Shown here piece after piece: positions 27,097 through 37,208 of a DNA stretch of 64,000 nt. The stretch lies in contig NZ_BBDO01000004.1 of assembly GCF_001316285.1 (NCBI RefSeq), positions 1 to 64,000 on the forward strand, written 5' to 3'. The notes beneath the pieces are model-generated. The model was not told the origin of the DNA. It did not search any database and was given only the letters and a program-made list of their open reading frames with translations. The DNA is from Vulcanisaeta sp. JCM 16161 (GTDB taxonomy: Archaea > Thermoproteota > Thermoprotei > Thermoproteales > Thermocladiaceae). The position numbers and the translations under genes are program-made. Position 1 is the first letter of the stretch; each line of letters begins with the position of its first letter.

Positions 27097-28030
27097 TCAG
27101 CACATATCATTGAGCACATACCTATCGCTACCAATCACAATCTCCAGAGCCTTCGAACCTTGGCTCTCAACACACCTGGCCTCATAACTTGGTACAGACA
27201 CACTACCCTTAACAATGTCACCCAACCTAATATTAGCAATCTCCTTACTGCCTAACTCCATTAACTTAAACGTCCCCTGTGAGTAGGAAAGCACGTAGTA
27301 AGGCTTGTTGGAGTAAATAATTATTGAACCACGACTAAGAGGAACCAAAACAACACTAATACTTAATTTAGTAACTACCTTATCACCACGTCCCCTAACC
27401 ACGCTCTGGCTTTCAGTTACCCTGCTCGGAACTGCCTTATGTATCTTATAAGCTATGGCCCTCGCCAAGCCCTGATCTGATAGCTTAATATCGAGACCAT
27501 CACTCACGTCCTCAACCTTGAGGAAACCGCTTCGCTCATCCTTAATCGTCTCCCTTCTAACGATATCTAGTATCAACCTCTTCAATTGGCCGTTCATTGG
27601 TATGATGCTCCTAACCTGGACGACAGCCCTCTCCCTCTCATTAATCATATCCCTACACCTTGGGCACAGCTCCTCACTATACCTAACCCTGACCTGCACC
27701 TCCTCCTCATACTCATTAATTAATTCGTGAACAGTACCTCTAACCTTAACCACCGCAGTATTCAACCCATGCCTCAAGCTCAGGGTTTCGATGGATACGT
27801 TAGTGACCCTGCCCATGTACTCTATGGACTCGAGTATTAACTTCTCAATGACCCTTGGATCCCTCACCCACCTACCTGTAGAGTATTGCGCCACAGCTTG
27901 GGCACCTAACAATACCCACCACATCCCTCTTCACCCTCGCGAGTGGGTGAGTCTTCCTATAGCAGTCTGGGCATAATCCCTCAATCAATATGTCGGTCTC
28001 CCTACCGCATAATGCACATACCTTGCGCAT
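27097..28030 (-). CDS. nmd3: Archaeal NMD3-like ribosome export/assembly protein
   Basis: Archaeal homologue of the 60S adaptor NMD3. The N-terminus is a double zinc ribbon: CALCGRE near residue 5, CPDC near 24 and CPSCG near 43, followed by an OB-like region with LCPRCRDMINERERAVVQVR giving another CxxC. The ATG at 28030 is chosen because it includes the whole first ribbon. One frameshift near 27905 (GTGGCGCAATACTC) separates the ribbon from the rest. About 311 residues. It lies immediately upstream of aif1A. Confidence 0.85.
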
Positions 28031-28111
28031 TACTCAATAACGCCTTAAAATGGGTTAAATAAATCCTTTCCATCACCATAATACTTAATACACCAGCCGC
28101 ACTAACTACTT

Positions 28112-29040
28112 GTGAGTAAGGACGTGGAATCAAGGATTATAGACATAGTTAATGAGATGAAATCCTCAGTCGTTAGTATAATAACAACGAGACTAATGGT
28201 TGATGAGTGGTTAAACGCAACGCCGGTCAGGGGGCTTGGCACGGGCTTCTTCATTGATAATAGGCATATAGTTACCGCGAACCACGTGGTTCAGGACGCG
28301 ACTGAATTAGTCATAGTGACGCCAGAGGGTGATGAGTACGAGGGTGAATTATTAGGTAGGGATCCGAATTTGATGCAGCATTAATCAGGGTCGAGGGTGC
28401 CCGCTCAGTTAAATCCGTCAAGCTTGGAGACTCGGACAAGCTCAAGGTGGGGCAGATGGTCATAGCCATAGGCTATCCACTTGGCCTGCTTGGTGAGCCG
28501 ACGGTTACCCTAGGGGTTGTTTCGGCAATTGGAAGGAGCATAAGGACTCCCATGGGTGTTCTTGAGGGCTTAATACAGACGGATGCTGCAATTAACCCAG
28601 GAAATTCGGGTGGTCCCTTGCTCAATCTTGACGGTGAGGTGGTTGGCATGAATACGGCAATAATAGCCGGAGCCCAGGGAATTGGTTTTGCCGTGCCAAT
28701 AAACCTGGTTAAATTGACGATCGATGAAATCCTGAAGTTCGGTAGGGTTGTTAGGCCTAGGTTGGGTATATACGGTGTTGACCTGAGTAAGCCCATGGCT
28801 AAGTACTTCAGGCTGCCTGTGGAGAAGGGGGTGCTGGTGGTCGGTGTTCTGCCTGGTTCACCAGCTGATGATGCGGGTATTAGGCAGGGTGATGTAATTA
28901 CGGCAATCGACGACGAGGAATTATCAAGTATCGTTCAATTAAAGGTGCACCTTGCCAGGAAGTTTATTGAGGGTAATAGGGTGTTTGATTTAACGGTGGT
29001 TAGGGGCAGGACAAGGTATAGGATTAAGGTCAGCATCTGA
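28112..29040 (+). CDS. HtrA/DegP-type serine protease with PDZ domain
   Basis: Trypsin-like protease or chaperone of the HtrA family. The catalytic triad is visible: His in VTANHVV (residue about 59), Asp in the LDAALIRV region (restored after a one-base gap near 28372, AATTTGATGCAGC) and Ser in GNSGGPLL. A single PDZ domain follows (LGIYGVDL, VLPGSPADDAGIRQGDVI). No signal peptide or membrane segment is evident, so it may be cytosolic. The start is a GTG with a TATA-like ATACTTAATAC about 22 bp upstream. About 309 residues. Confidence 0.92.
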
Positions 29041-29077
29041 GCTATTACTCTAACAGGAATTATTAAAAATTAAGGTA

Positions 29078-30234
29078 ATGCATTTTAGAACGATGAGTGG
29101 ATTAGTGGCGCCGGATTACTCGGGCACGAGCATTCAAAATCTAGCCAACACATTACTGTCACACTTCGGTGCCGTGCCCAGGGGCTCTAAGCTGAAGCTT
29201 GACCTTGACCTTAATGACCGAGTGGTCTTAATACTGATTGATGGTCTTGGTTACCTAGATTTGTCAAATATAATGGGTAATTCATTACCAGTGAGCAGGC
29301 TGTATAGGATTACCTCGGTTTTCCCAACGACGACATCTACGGTATTAACGACATTATTCACGGGCTTAAGCCTGGTCAGCACGGTGTTCTAGGCCCCAAC
29401 GTTTACATTAAGGAAATCGGAACAATAGTTAATACTTTATCCATGGGCCAGTAATTGGTGAGAGGGATGGACTTCATAAAATGGGTTATGACTTAAAGAG
29501 GCTTTTTCCAATAAGGTCGACAATATTTGAGGAATTGAGCAACATGGGTATAAGGAGTAGGGTATACGTTCCTAAGGGCCTATCCGGTGGCTTATCGAGG
29601 ATAACCTACGCAGGCGCTGAGATTGTGGAGTACGTCACGCTATACGACGCAATAATAAATGCGTCAAAATTCCTGAGCGAGTATAGGGTTAGTTTCGTGC
29701 ACATATATATAACCACGGTGGACTCTGCGGCGCATAAATATGGGCCGAGCTCCGAAGAATGCGGTGCCGTGATTAGGGAGACCGTTGACTCAGTGATTAG
29801 GATGGCTAAGAAGTACATGGCCGATGCCACGGTCTTAATAACGGCGGATCACGGTCATGATGAGGTCAAGAGCAATGTTAAGGCTAATGATGTGCAGGGA
29901 CTACTGAAATTCCTGCATGTACCACCCTACGGCGATGCAGGGCTATATACTTCAAGCTTAATGATAAGTCGAGTGTTGATGAATTAGCCAGATTACTTAG
30001 TAAGTATAACGTGACTGGGCGCTTTCTAAGTAGGGATGAGGCGATTAACCTGGGCCTATTTGGTGAGGTGTCGAGTGATGTGATTGATAGGATTGGTGAC
30101 GTGGTTTTTATACCGATAGTGGTTCAGCATTTATATACCTATACAGGCCGGATAACGAGGAGTTACTAACCCTCAGGGGTCAGCATGGTGGTTTAACTGA
30201 GAGGGAATTGTACATACCACTCATACAGCTATAG
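29078..30234 (+). CDS. Alkaline-phosphatase-superfamily phosphodiesterase/nucleotide pyrophosphatase-like protein
   Basis: About 385 residues of the type I phosphodiesterase/alkaline phosphatase fold. Metal ligands and nucleophile are seen in order: Asp in LILIDGLGYL, Thr/Ser cluster in SVFPTTTSTVL, FTGLSPGQHGVLG, Asp and His in TVDSAAHKYGP, and TADHGHDEV. Near 29370 the sequence AAGCCTGGTC must be AAGCCCTGGTC to read SPGQHGVLG, a one-C loss. Further frameshifts occur near 29445, 29945 and 30115. The C-terminal HGGLTERELYIPLI is typical of the family. The substrate is unknown. It ends two bases before the convergent SRP54 gene. Confidence 0.85.
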
Positions 30235-30236
30235 AA

Positions 30237-31577
30237 TTACTCACCAACTAACCTGCCTAATCTTCTACGTGACTTCTTTATCTGATTAACCATCCTCTTC
30301 ATTAACTGGTAATAATTAAGTAATTCCTTAACGTCCTTCGGAGTCACGCCAGCGCCTCTGGCTATCCTGCGTATCCTTGATGCGTTAATAATGTCTGGGT
30401 TTAATAATTCCTCCTTAGTCATTGAGTCGAGGATGTGCCTCCACCTCCTGAGCATTTCCTGGGCATTACTCATCTTCTCCTCATCAAGCATCACGGCCCT
30501 ATACTGCATTGGTAACATACTCGTCGGTAATAGCTCAAGTATTTTACTTAGGGGTCCAAGTTTCATTATTGAGTCAATCTGTTTCTTAATGGTTAGTAAG
30601 TTTATCTTACCTTCCTCGATCTCCTCCATTATCTTGCTCTCCTCCTCGATAGCCCTTATCTTCTCAATTAATGCCTCGAGGTCGCCCATACCCAATAGTC
30701 TCGATACGTACTTATTGGCGTCAAAGACCTCGATCTCATCGATATCCTCACCAACGCCAATGAACTTAATCCTCGCGCCGCTTTTTATAACCGAGGTTAA
30801 TGCACCACCAGCCTTTGCGGTGCTGTCCATCTTCGTTAAGAAAACGCTATGTATTGGTACGTACTTCATGAAGGCCTCGGTCTGCGCAGCCGCCTGTCGA
30901 CCGACTGTGGCGTCTATCACCAACATGACTTCATCAGGCTTAGCCTCATCATAAATCGCCTTAGCCTCCCTCAGTAACTCCTCCTCATTCCTATGCCTAC
31001 CCGCCGTATCGATTATTATTAAGTCAGCCCTATTCCTCTGCATGTATTCAAGACCGTGTCTCAATATGGCTATTGGGTCCTTGGAATTCTCCTCACCATA
31101 AAACAGTGCATTAACCCTCTCAGCCAATTGCCTAAGTTGATGATATGCGCCGGGCCTGTACGTGTCAGTCTCAATAAGCCCAACCCTCAGGTTCCTCTTG
31201 ATGTAAAACCTAGCCAGTTTAGCCGCTGATGTAGTCTTACCACTACCCTCAACACCAATAAGCATTAATCTATACGGTCTCTTGCTAATGTTTACGTTTG
31301 GAGCCTCCTCACCACCAAGCGCCTTAACCAATTCCTGATATAGAAGGTATAGCAGGAATTCCTTACTTGTAATACCCTGAGGAGGTTTTTCCTGCCTAAA
31401 CCTCTCCTCGATAGCCCTAGTTATTGATAGAACGACATCAGCACTAACATCGGCCTTAAGCAGTATTCTCTGGATCTCCCTCAGTACCTCCTTAAGCGTT
31501 GCCTCGTCTATGTAGTTCAGTCCCCTAATCCTATTAACCAGGTTCGTAAACGCCTCAACCAATGGGTTTGGCGCCAC
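30237..31577 (-). CDS. srp54: Signal recognition particle 54 kDa protein
   Basis: GTPase subunit of SRP that binds signal sequences and targets ribosomes to the membrane. The 446-residue ORF is intact. N domain, then G domain with G1 GVEGSGKTTSAAKLA, ETDTYRPGA, DTAGRH, TKMDSTAKAGGAL, and G5 FIGVGEDIDE; M domain with SNAQEMLRRWRHILDSMTKEEL and basic SRIRRIARGAGV, the SRP RNA-binding helix-turn-helix. It is the terminal gene of a minus-strand group with the KaiC-like ATPase 33 bp upstream. Confidence 0.97.
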   Translation of the reverse strand: MAPNPLVEAFTNLVNRIRGLNYIDEATLKEVLREIQRILLKADVSADVVLSITRAIEERFRQEKPPQGITSKEFLLYLLYQELVKALGGEEAPNVNISKRPYRLMLIGVEGSGKTTSAAKLARFYIKRNLRVGLIETDTYRPGAYHQLRQLAERVNALFYGEENSKDPIAILRHGLEYMQRNRADLIIIDTAGRHRNEEELLREAKAIYDEAKPDEVMLVIDATVGRQAAAQTEAFMKYVPIHSVFLTKMDSTAKAGGALTSVIKSGARIKFIGVGEDIDEIEVFDANKYVSRLLGMGDLEALIEKIRAIEEESKIMEEIEEGKINLLTIKKQIDSIMKLGPLSKILELLPTSMLPMQYRAVMLDEEKMSNAQEMLRRWRHILDSMTKEELLNPDIINASRIRRIARGAGVTPKDVKELLNYYQLMKRMVNQIKKSRRRLGRLVGE

Positions 31578-31610
31578 TGCAGTTTGTTCCTTGCTTAATC
31601 CCTTAAATAA

Positions 31611-32666
31611 TTATTGCGGGTATTGCTGCGTCTCGTAGTACTGGGACGTGTAATACTGTTGCTGCGGGTAGTAATAATAGCCCTGCGGGTATTGCTGCCC
31701 ACAGTAATAACTCCTATAATAATTAAGTGTGTTTTCATCATTCAGGGGACCAATAACGTAGATACCGCCCGGCCCTATTTCGTATATGAGCTTTATCGGC
31801 CTAATGGGCATCCACCTCATCTTCCTAATGAACATTATCCTGGCCAAGCACCCAAAGTCGCTATTGGCCATTGATATTTCCCTGAGGGATAGCATAATCA
31901 CGCCGCTTGCGAGGTACTCCTCAACACCAAACCTACTAAGCTTATTCTCCTCACCCGTGGGTATCTCTGAGGTCATTATCGTGGTCACGTCCTTAAGCCT
32001 CTTGAGTTGAAACACGAGCTCCCTCAGGTATTCCCTAATCCAAATAACGTCCTGGTGGCTCATTATTATTAATGGCGCGATTGGGTCAATGACGAGTCTC
32101 TTAACATCATACTTCTTAACCTGCTCAATAATCATCTTAGCCAAATCCCTTGGGTCAAGGGTAATCTTCTCATCACGTGCGTAAATCCTAAAGTAGGTCC
32201 TGAAATCAGCCATTATTAACTTACCGCCCCTCTCATACGAGTCCAGGTCCCAACCAAGTGCGTCACGAACACCCCTCTTGACATCCTCAGACGGCTCGTC
32301 AACGGTCACGTACATGCCCACCTCACCAAGCTCGGCACCCGTTCTCAGGAATGTCAGACTAAATATTGTCTTCCCAGTACCTGCCTCACCAGCTATTAAG
32401 TAAACCTCGCCTCTCTTAAATCCACCACCTAATATGTACGTGTCCAGGTAATTAATACCGGTTAATGCCTTATCCTCATAGTAATAGTAATAATATGGGT
32501 ATTGATCCTGTGGATATTGAATTGTTTGAGTATTATATGGGTATTGGTAATAGGTCATTGTGTCATTATAATAATTACCTGTTTGATAATTACCATAGTA
32601 ATTATAATTATTATAATTTGAATAAGTATCCGAATCTGAAGCTGTTTGTCTCTTCATTGAATTCAT
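31611..32666 (-). CDS. KaiC-like RecA ATPase with Tyr/Gln/Asn-rich tails
   Basis: 351 intact residues. The core (about residues 68-310) is a KaiC-type ATPase: LDTYILGGGFKRGEVYLIAG, Walker A GEAGTGKTIF, VDEPSEDVKRG, and Walker B RLVIDPIAPLI. It is flanked by low-complexity tails: residues 1-66 are dominated by Tyr, Asn and Gln with a run of Tyr just before the core, and the last 35 residues are Tyr/Gln/Pro-rich (YYYYPQQQYY). Such aromatic/polar tails resemble prion-like condensate-forming segments. A TATA-like element is about 22 bp before the ATG. It sits between SRP54 and the PINA-type ATPase. Function unknown. Confidence 0.85.
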   Translation of the reverse strand: MNSMKRQTASDSDTYSNYNNYNYYGNYQTGNYYNDTMTYYQYPYNTQTIQYPQDQYPYYYYYYEDKALTGINYLDTYILGGGFKRGEVYLIAGEAGTGKTIFSLTFLRTGAELGEVGMYVTVDEPSEDVKRGVRDALGWDLDSYERGGKLIMADFRTYFRIYARDEKITLDPRDLAKMIIEQVKKYDVKRLVIDPIAPLIIMSHQDVIWIREYLRELVFQLKRLKDVTTIMTSEIPTGEENKLSRFGVEEYLASGVIMLSLREISMANSDFGCLARIMFIRKMRWMPIRPIKLIYEIGPGGIYVIGPLNDENTLNYYRSYYCGQQYPQGYYYYPQQQYYTSQYYETQQYPQ

Positions 32667-32713
32667 ATTATCCCGACAATAGTTATAAAAGTACTTATAT
32701 ATGTTGCGTTTCG

Positions 32714-34301
32714 TTAATGTTCCTTCGGCCTTACCTTAAGTTGAACATTAAACTTCTTCCTAATATTCTCAAGCTTAGGTAAACCTTTAGAAATAACGGC
32801 ACCTATGTACGCATCAGGCACCTGAATCACCACAGACCCATCCTCACCCCTGACTATTGATATTTCCTCGGGCGGTACATACTTCCTCAAAACCCTAACA
32901 ATCCTACTAATCAATCTCTTATCACCAACTGCCTGGCTTACCCTGCGTGACTTACCTATTGGCGTTACGAATATCTCCTCACCAAACACGTAGATTTCGT
33001 ACTCAACCGTATCATTTATGAAGTCCTTAACAATAACCACGGGCCTAGCTAAGTCCTCCTCGCTCATGCCCTCGGGAACCTTAACAGTAAGCTCAAGACT
33101 ATACACCTTCTGAACCTCACCATCCTTCATAAAGAGGACTGTATCTATTATTGACGGGAGCATGCCAAGCTCGGTCCTACCTATAAACCTCTGTATCGCG
33201 TCTATGGGGCTGGTTGCATGAACGACACCGACCATGCCGACACCGGCCAGCCTAAGGTCTATATATAATTGAAAGTCAGCAGTATCCCTCATTTCATCAA
33301 ATATCGTGAAGTCAGGCCTGGACAATAACAATAGATCATGTATCTCCTCAGATGATGCGTAGGTCTTGGATATCTGCGTTATCTCGTTAGGCAGTATCAT
33401 ATCCCTGGGCGACTCCACGGTCTTAACAATCTTACCAAGCTCATGTAATACTCAGCCAATGCCTGGGCAAATGTTGTCTTACCAGCACCTGGTGGACCAG
33501 CTATCAATATTCCCTCGGCCTGCTTACTAAGTCTATCGAGAACCTTAGGATGAAGTGAATACTCATCGAGTCTCCTCTTAATTAACGGCTTGACGGCGGT
33601 TATTTCAATCCCATCAGACACGGGGGGTAGCGCAACGACAATCCTATACTCTCCATGCTGAATAATGAGTGAATTCTCCCTCCTGATCTCAACCCTAGTA
33701 TTGCTATTGGCCATAAGCGACGCCGATATTAACTCCCTAACCATCCTCTCAAGATACTCCTTACTAAGTGGTTCATTACCAAGGGGTACCAATTGCCAAT
33801 TCCCAGGCCTGCCCTTCTTGGCATAGGGTATTGAACCCTCCTTGAGGTGTACGGACATTGTGTCGTTATCAAAGAACCTCTCAATCTCCAGCTTATCTTT
33901 ATGCTGCCCAATGAATAACGTTTCAATGCCCATAGCCCGTGAGATCTCGAAATTCATCTCATCACTGGTCACTAAGGTCGCGCCTAACTCCCTCGCCAGT
34001 TCTCTAACGATCTCGTCAACCGAGTGCTGGTCGGGCCTTGGTATTGACTTCGGGAGTATTGATACGTACTCAACCCTTATGTCCTCAAGACCGAGTTTAT
34101 TTATTGAGTCTGTTATGTAATTCAATTCCCTAATACCTAACCAACCCAATGCGCCGCCAGCCCTGGCCTCATTCTCAAACTTCCTAATTATCTCGGTATG
34201 TATCAATAGCCTACCCTGATGTTACCCCTCAATATTGCCTCCTTTAGGCTTCCATCCAAGAACACCGATGTATCGGGAATGTAGATATTGCCTACCTGCA
34301 T
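32714..34301 (-). CDS. PIN domain-PilT-type ATPase-KH protein (PINA-like)
   Basis: About 530 residues with three modules: an N-terminal PIN domain (first acidic site IPDTSVFLDG, Glu in IHTEIIRKFE, Asp in LVTSDEMNFE), a PilT/secretion-type ATPase (Walker A AGPPGAGKTTFAQALAEY, Walker B TIFDEMRD) and a C-terminal KH domain ending VIQVPDAYIGAVISKG. I recall the same order in the crenarchaeal protein PINA, implicated in Holliday-junction migration with Hjc. Frameshifts lie near 34215 and 33425. The start ATG at 34301 is chosen because it restores the PIN beta-strand with its Asp. The gene is immediately upstream of the KaiC-like gene, same strand. Confidence 0.85.
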
Positions 34302-34370
34302 TCCGCTTATCGCTAAGTAATCGATATTAAGCACCCTTAATAAACACTTTTATCCATATTAACAAGCCAA

Positions 34371-35359
34371 TTAATTGCTGTCCACGACAACGGCGCCATT
34401 AGTATCCAGCGCAGCCTTTAGTACAGAGCCTCCCGTAAGCTCAATCGCCTTCTCAACCTCAATCCTATCAGACAACGCTATCATACACCCACCACCGCCG
34501 GCACCCGTTAGTTTCGAACCAAGGGCACCCGCATTCCTGGCAGCGTAGACCAATTCATTTAATTGCCGAGTTGATACGCCGAGGGCATCAAGTAATCCAT
34601 GATTAATGTTCATTAAAACACCCATTAACTCCAGGTCACCCTTCTCTAGGGCCTCCCTACCTTTCTAGTGATTAACCCTATAGTCCTTATTATCGGCTCT
34701 ATCACATCCCTCATAATCTCATACTTCCTCCTGACCATAGCCACCAAGTCCTTAGTCGTGCTTACCCTGGCACGTACCCAATGATTAATGGAACATTAGT
34801 TCCAGCCTTACCGGCTCCATCACCGCATTATTACCCTCAGGCTTCACATACATTATACCGCCAAACGTGGCCATCGTCGTGTCCGTAGGGCTTGCCGAAC
34901 CCTGGACATCCCTCTCAACTTGCCATGCAAGGCGTGCCAACTCACGCTTATCAATGTCATAACCCAACTCCCTTATGTACGCATACATCGTTGCAACCGC
35001 CACGGCGGCTGATGTGCCTAACCCAGCGCCGACGGGCATCTCCGATCGTATCTCAAGGTCAATACCAACCTTCTTATCAACGTACTCCATGGCCAACTCA
35101 ATAGCCTCTTAACATAACTCAACGCGGAGATGACAGCGCCGTAATCCGTCCTAGCGATTATATCACCACCCTCGCTAATTGTTACGGAAATGCCGGTCAA
35201 CTTTAAATCCCTCGCATTGATGTTTATCTTACCATCACTCCTCGCCCTTGCCGTGACATACACGTACTTATTAATGGCCATGGCCAGGGCTGGCTCCCCA
35301 TAAACAACGGCGTGCTCCCCATACAGTATTACCTTACCAGGCGCTCTTACAACGACCAC
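34371..35359 (-). CDS. mvk: Mevalonate kinase
   Basis: GHMP kinase that phosphorylates mevalonate for isoprenoid lipids. The N-terminus [19 protein letters not shown] loop [16 protein letters not shown], the substrate region VQGSASPTD with catalytic Asp, and the C-terminal [15 protein letters not shown] are all characteristic. Frameshifts near 35110, 34790 and 34660 break it into four pieces. The joined length of about 330 residues is normal for archaeal enzymes. The thiolase at 11.3 kb could supply an earlier step of the same pathway. Confidence 0.93.
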
Positions 35360-35441
35360 GTATGATTAGGGTAATTTAAGGGAAATAAATTCTTCCATCA
35401 AGCCATTTAGGTAATTTCTAGTCTTTACTCATAGTTATGCG

Positions 35442-36656
35442 TTAATTCATGTTTCCGGCGTAATTAATCCTCCTGCCTAAATTAATGATTATCATTAGAG
35501 TTAATGAGAGAACTAATGGTATTAGGAATAGGGACTCCGTAGTTACTCTATAGAGCTCACCCGTTACGTAGCTCCCAATGATCTGCCCGATTAATTGAAA
35601 AATAATTAGTAAACTCATTCCATGACCCCTTTGATTAATCCCAATTCTATTACCCAATTCACTCTGTATTGCTGTCATTATTAATTGAGTACCAATCTGA
35701 AGCATGAGTAGGTAACCTATGGTTGAGTATACATTCTCGATTAAGCCTATTGCGCTTCCTACGACATTGATAATTACGCCTAGAATAAGCAATTTACTCC
35801 TATACCTATCAACGTAAAATGCCAGGAATATGCCTATTAATATGTACGCGGCGTATGAAAGGGAGGTCAGGTAGCCCCAGTAAATCGTGCTTAACCCCAA
35901 CTTATAGACTACGTATATTGACAATAACGTGTTTATGGGCATTACGGCAATGGACACAAGCAATGCTGATAAGTAGGTTATCAAAAGGTCATTGGGTAGA
36001 TGAGCCACATTACCTAGTTGATAGTAGGAGTGTAGGAATTCTCTGAGGGATATCTTACTCGTTCTATTGCCCAAGGTCTCCTTAATTGTGAATTGCCTAA
36101 TTACTGCGACTATTACGGAAATTATCGAAGATATTAAATACGCAAGCCTAATGCCGAGCAATCCATACTCATTAATTAAGAAGCCACCAATTGGTGGTAG
36201 AATTAACCAAGGTACTTGAGGTAATATTGAAGTAATCAGTATCCCGCTGGCATACCTCTCCCGTGGTAGCGAGTCTATCAGTATTGCGAGTAATGCAGGT
36301 TGGTAAAAGGCTGCAGCCATATTTAATGCATAGAATACCGCAAGTAATTGCCAATTAGGTGCTATAACCATTAGGAATGACGTTGCTGTTATTAACCAAG
36401 TTCCCATGACTATCGATGATCTACGACCCAACGTATCAGTTAAGTAACCCCCTGGTATTATCGTAATTAATTGCACAATAATTGACACTGAGTATGTTAG
36501 GCCTATGTCTACGGCGTTAGCACCAAGCATTTTTAGGTAAATCGAGAAGTAGGGTATTGTAATGGCATTACCAATTGCATAGAGTAGCCAGGTAAGTAGT
36601 AAAATCCCCACGTTACCCGTCACGTAGTATTTAATGTTCCTTTTCACGTCACGCAA
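35442..36656 (-). CDS. MFS transporter
   Basis: 404 intact residues with about 12 hydrophobic segments and the MFS loop signature GGYLTDTLGRRSSIVMG between helices 2 and 3. It begins MRDVKRNIKYYVTGNVG. Not closely similar to the 6.6-9.1 kb pair by eye. The substrate cannot be inferred from sequence or neighbours. Confidence 0.85.
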   Translation of the reverse strand: MRDVKRNIKYYVTGNVGILLLTWLLYAIGNAITIPYFSIYLKMLGANAVDIGLTYSVSIIVQLITIIPGGYLTDTLGRRSSIVMGTWLITATSFLMVIAPNWQLLAVFYALNMAAAFYQPALLAILIDSLPRERYASGILITSILPQVPWLILPPIGGFLINEYGLLGIRLAYLISSIISVIVAVIRQFTIKETLGNRTSKISLREFLHSYYQLGNVAHLPNDLLITYLSALLVSIAVMPINTLLSIYVVYKLGLSTIYWGYLTSLSYAAYILIGIFLAFYVDRYRSKLLILGVIINVVGSAIGLIENVYSTIGYLLMLQIGTQLIMTAIQSELGNRIGINQRGHGMSLLIIFQLIGQIIGSYVTGELYRVTTESLFLIPLVLSLTLMIIINLGRRINYAGNMN

Positions 36657-36713
36657 TTATAACACCTTTTTATCCGTAGGGTTATGTGTGGACTTTAAAA
36701 ATGTCTAGGACGT

Positions 36714-36775
36714 GAAGGTCAGTTATTTTACCCATTCATCACTTACTCAAGAGACCGTCGTTTCATCACACGAAA
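36714..36775 (-). ncRNA. C/D-box small guide RNA
   Basis: On the minus strand: box C GTGATGA (36769-36763), guide AACGACGGTCTC, box D' TTGA (36750-36747), spacer GTAA, box C' GTGATGA (36742-36736), guide ATGGGTAAAATAA, box D CTGA (36722-36719). Order and spacing are as in archaeal C/D sRNAs, and a TATA-like CTTTTAAGC lies about 25 bp upstream. The D' guide is complementary to AGACCGTCGT, which I recall in the conserved 23S rRNA segment AGACCGUCGUGAGACAG; the D+5 rule points to the first C of ACCG. The D-guide target is not recognised. Confidence 0.8.
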
Positions 36776-36817
36776 ATAAATAATTGCCTAAGCTTAAAAG
36801 ACTTAAGGCCGTGGCTT

Positions 36818-37069
36818 TCATGGTAATACATAATAATGGTCCTTAATTAATTCCTTAACGACTTTCTCATTGGCATATATGGGTACTATTATTGGTAATG
36901 AGTATGGTGTTGGCACAATCATTAGATGGGGCATATTCCTGCTATTGTATTGATTAGGGATTGCATTAATCTCCGTATTACCTATTGAGTAATTGCTACC
37001 TATCGTCATCTTCCTTAATTGTGTTGGTAATATCCTTATGTTCCTAATTATTGATTTCACTCCCATCAT
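36818..37069 (-). CDS. Small hypothetical protein
   Basis: 83 residues from an ATG at 37069 (MMGVKSIIRNIRILP), preferred because a TATA-like ATTTAAATCC lies about 26 bp upstream, fitting a leaderless mRNA; a longer ORF opens to 37177. The middle contains TIGSNYSIGNTEINAIPNQY and the end is KVVKELIKDHYYVLP. No family recognised. Confidence 0.45.
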   Translation of the reverse strand: MMGVKSIIRNIRILPTQLRKMTIGSNYSIGNTEINAIPNQYNSRNMPHLMIVPTPYSLPIIVPIYANEKVVKELIKDHYYVLP

Positions 37070-37208
37070 ACATTTTTCAGTAGTTATGGAGGATTTAAAT
37101 GCCTTTATGGTGTGAAGGGTACACTTGCTATATAGCGAGTGTAGTGGAAAAATTACTACATATACTATATAATTCACGTAAAATTAAGTATATGTATTTA
37201 AAAATTTT

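Noticed and set aside
30391..30954. 187-residue Ser/Ile-rich plus-strand ORF.
   Set aside because: Antisense to intact SRP54; its low-complexity Ser/Ile composition is what codon bias on the other strand produces.
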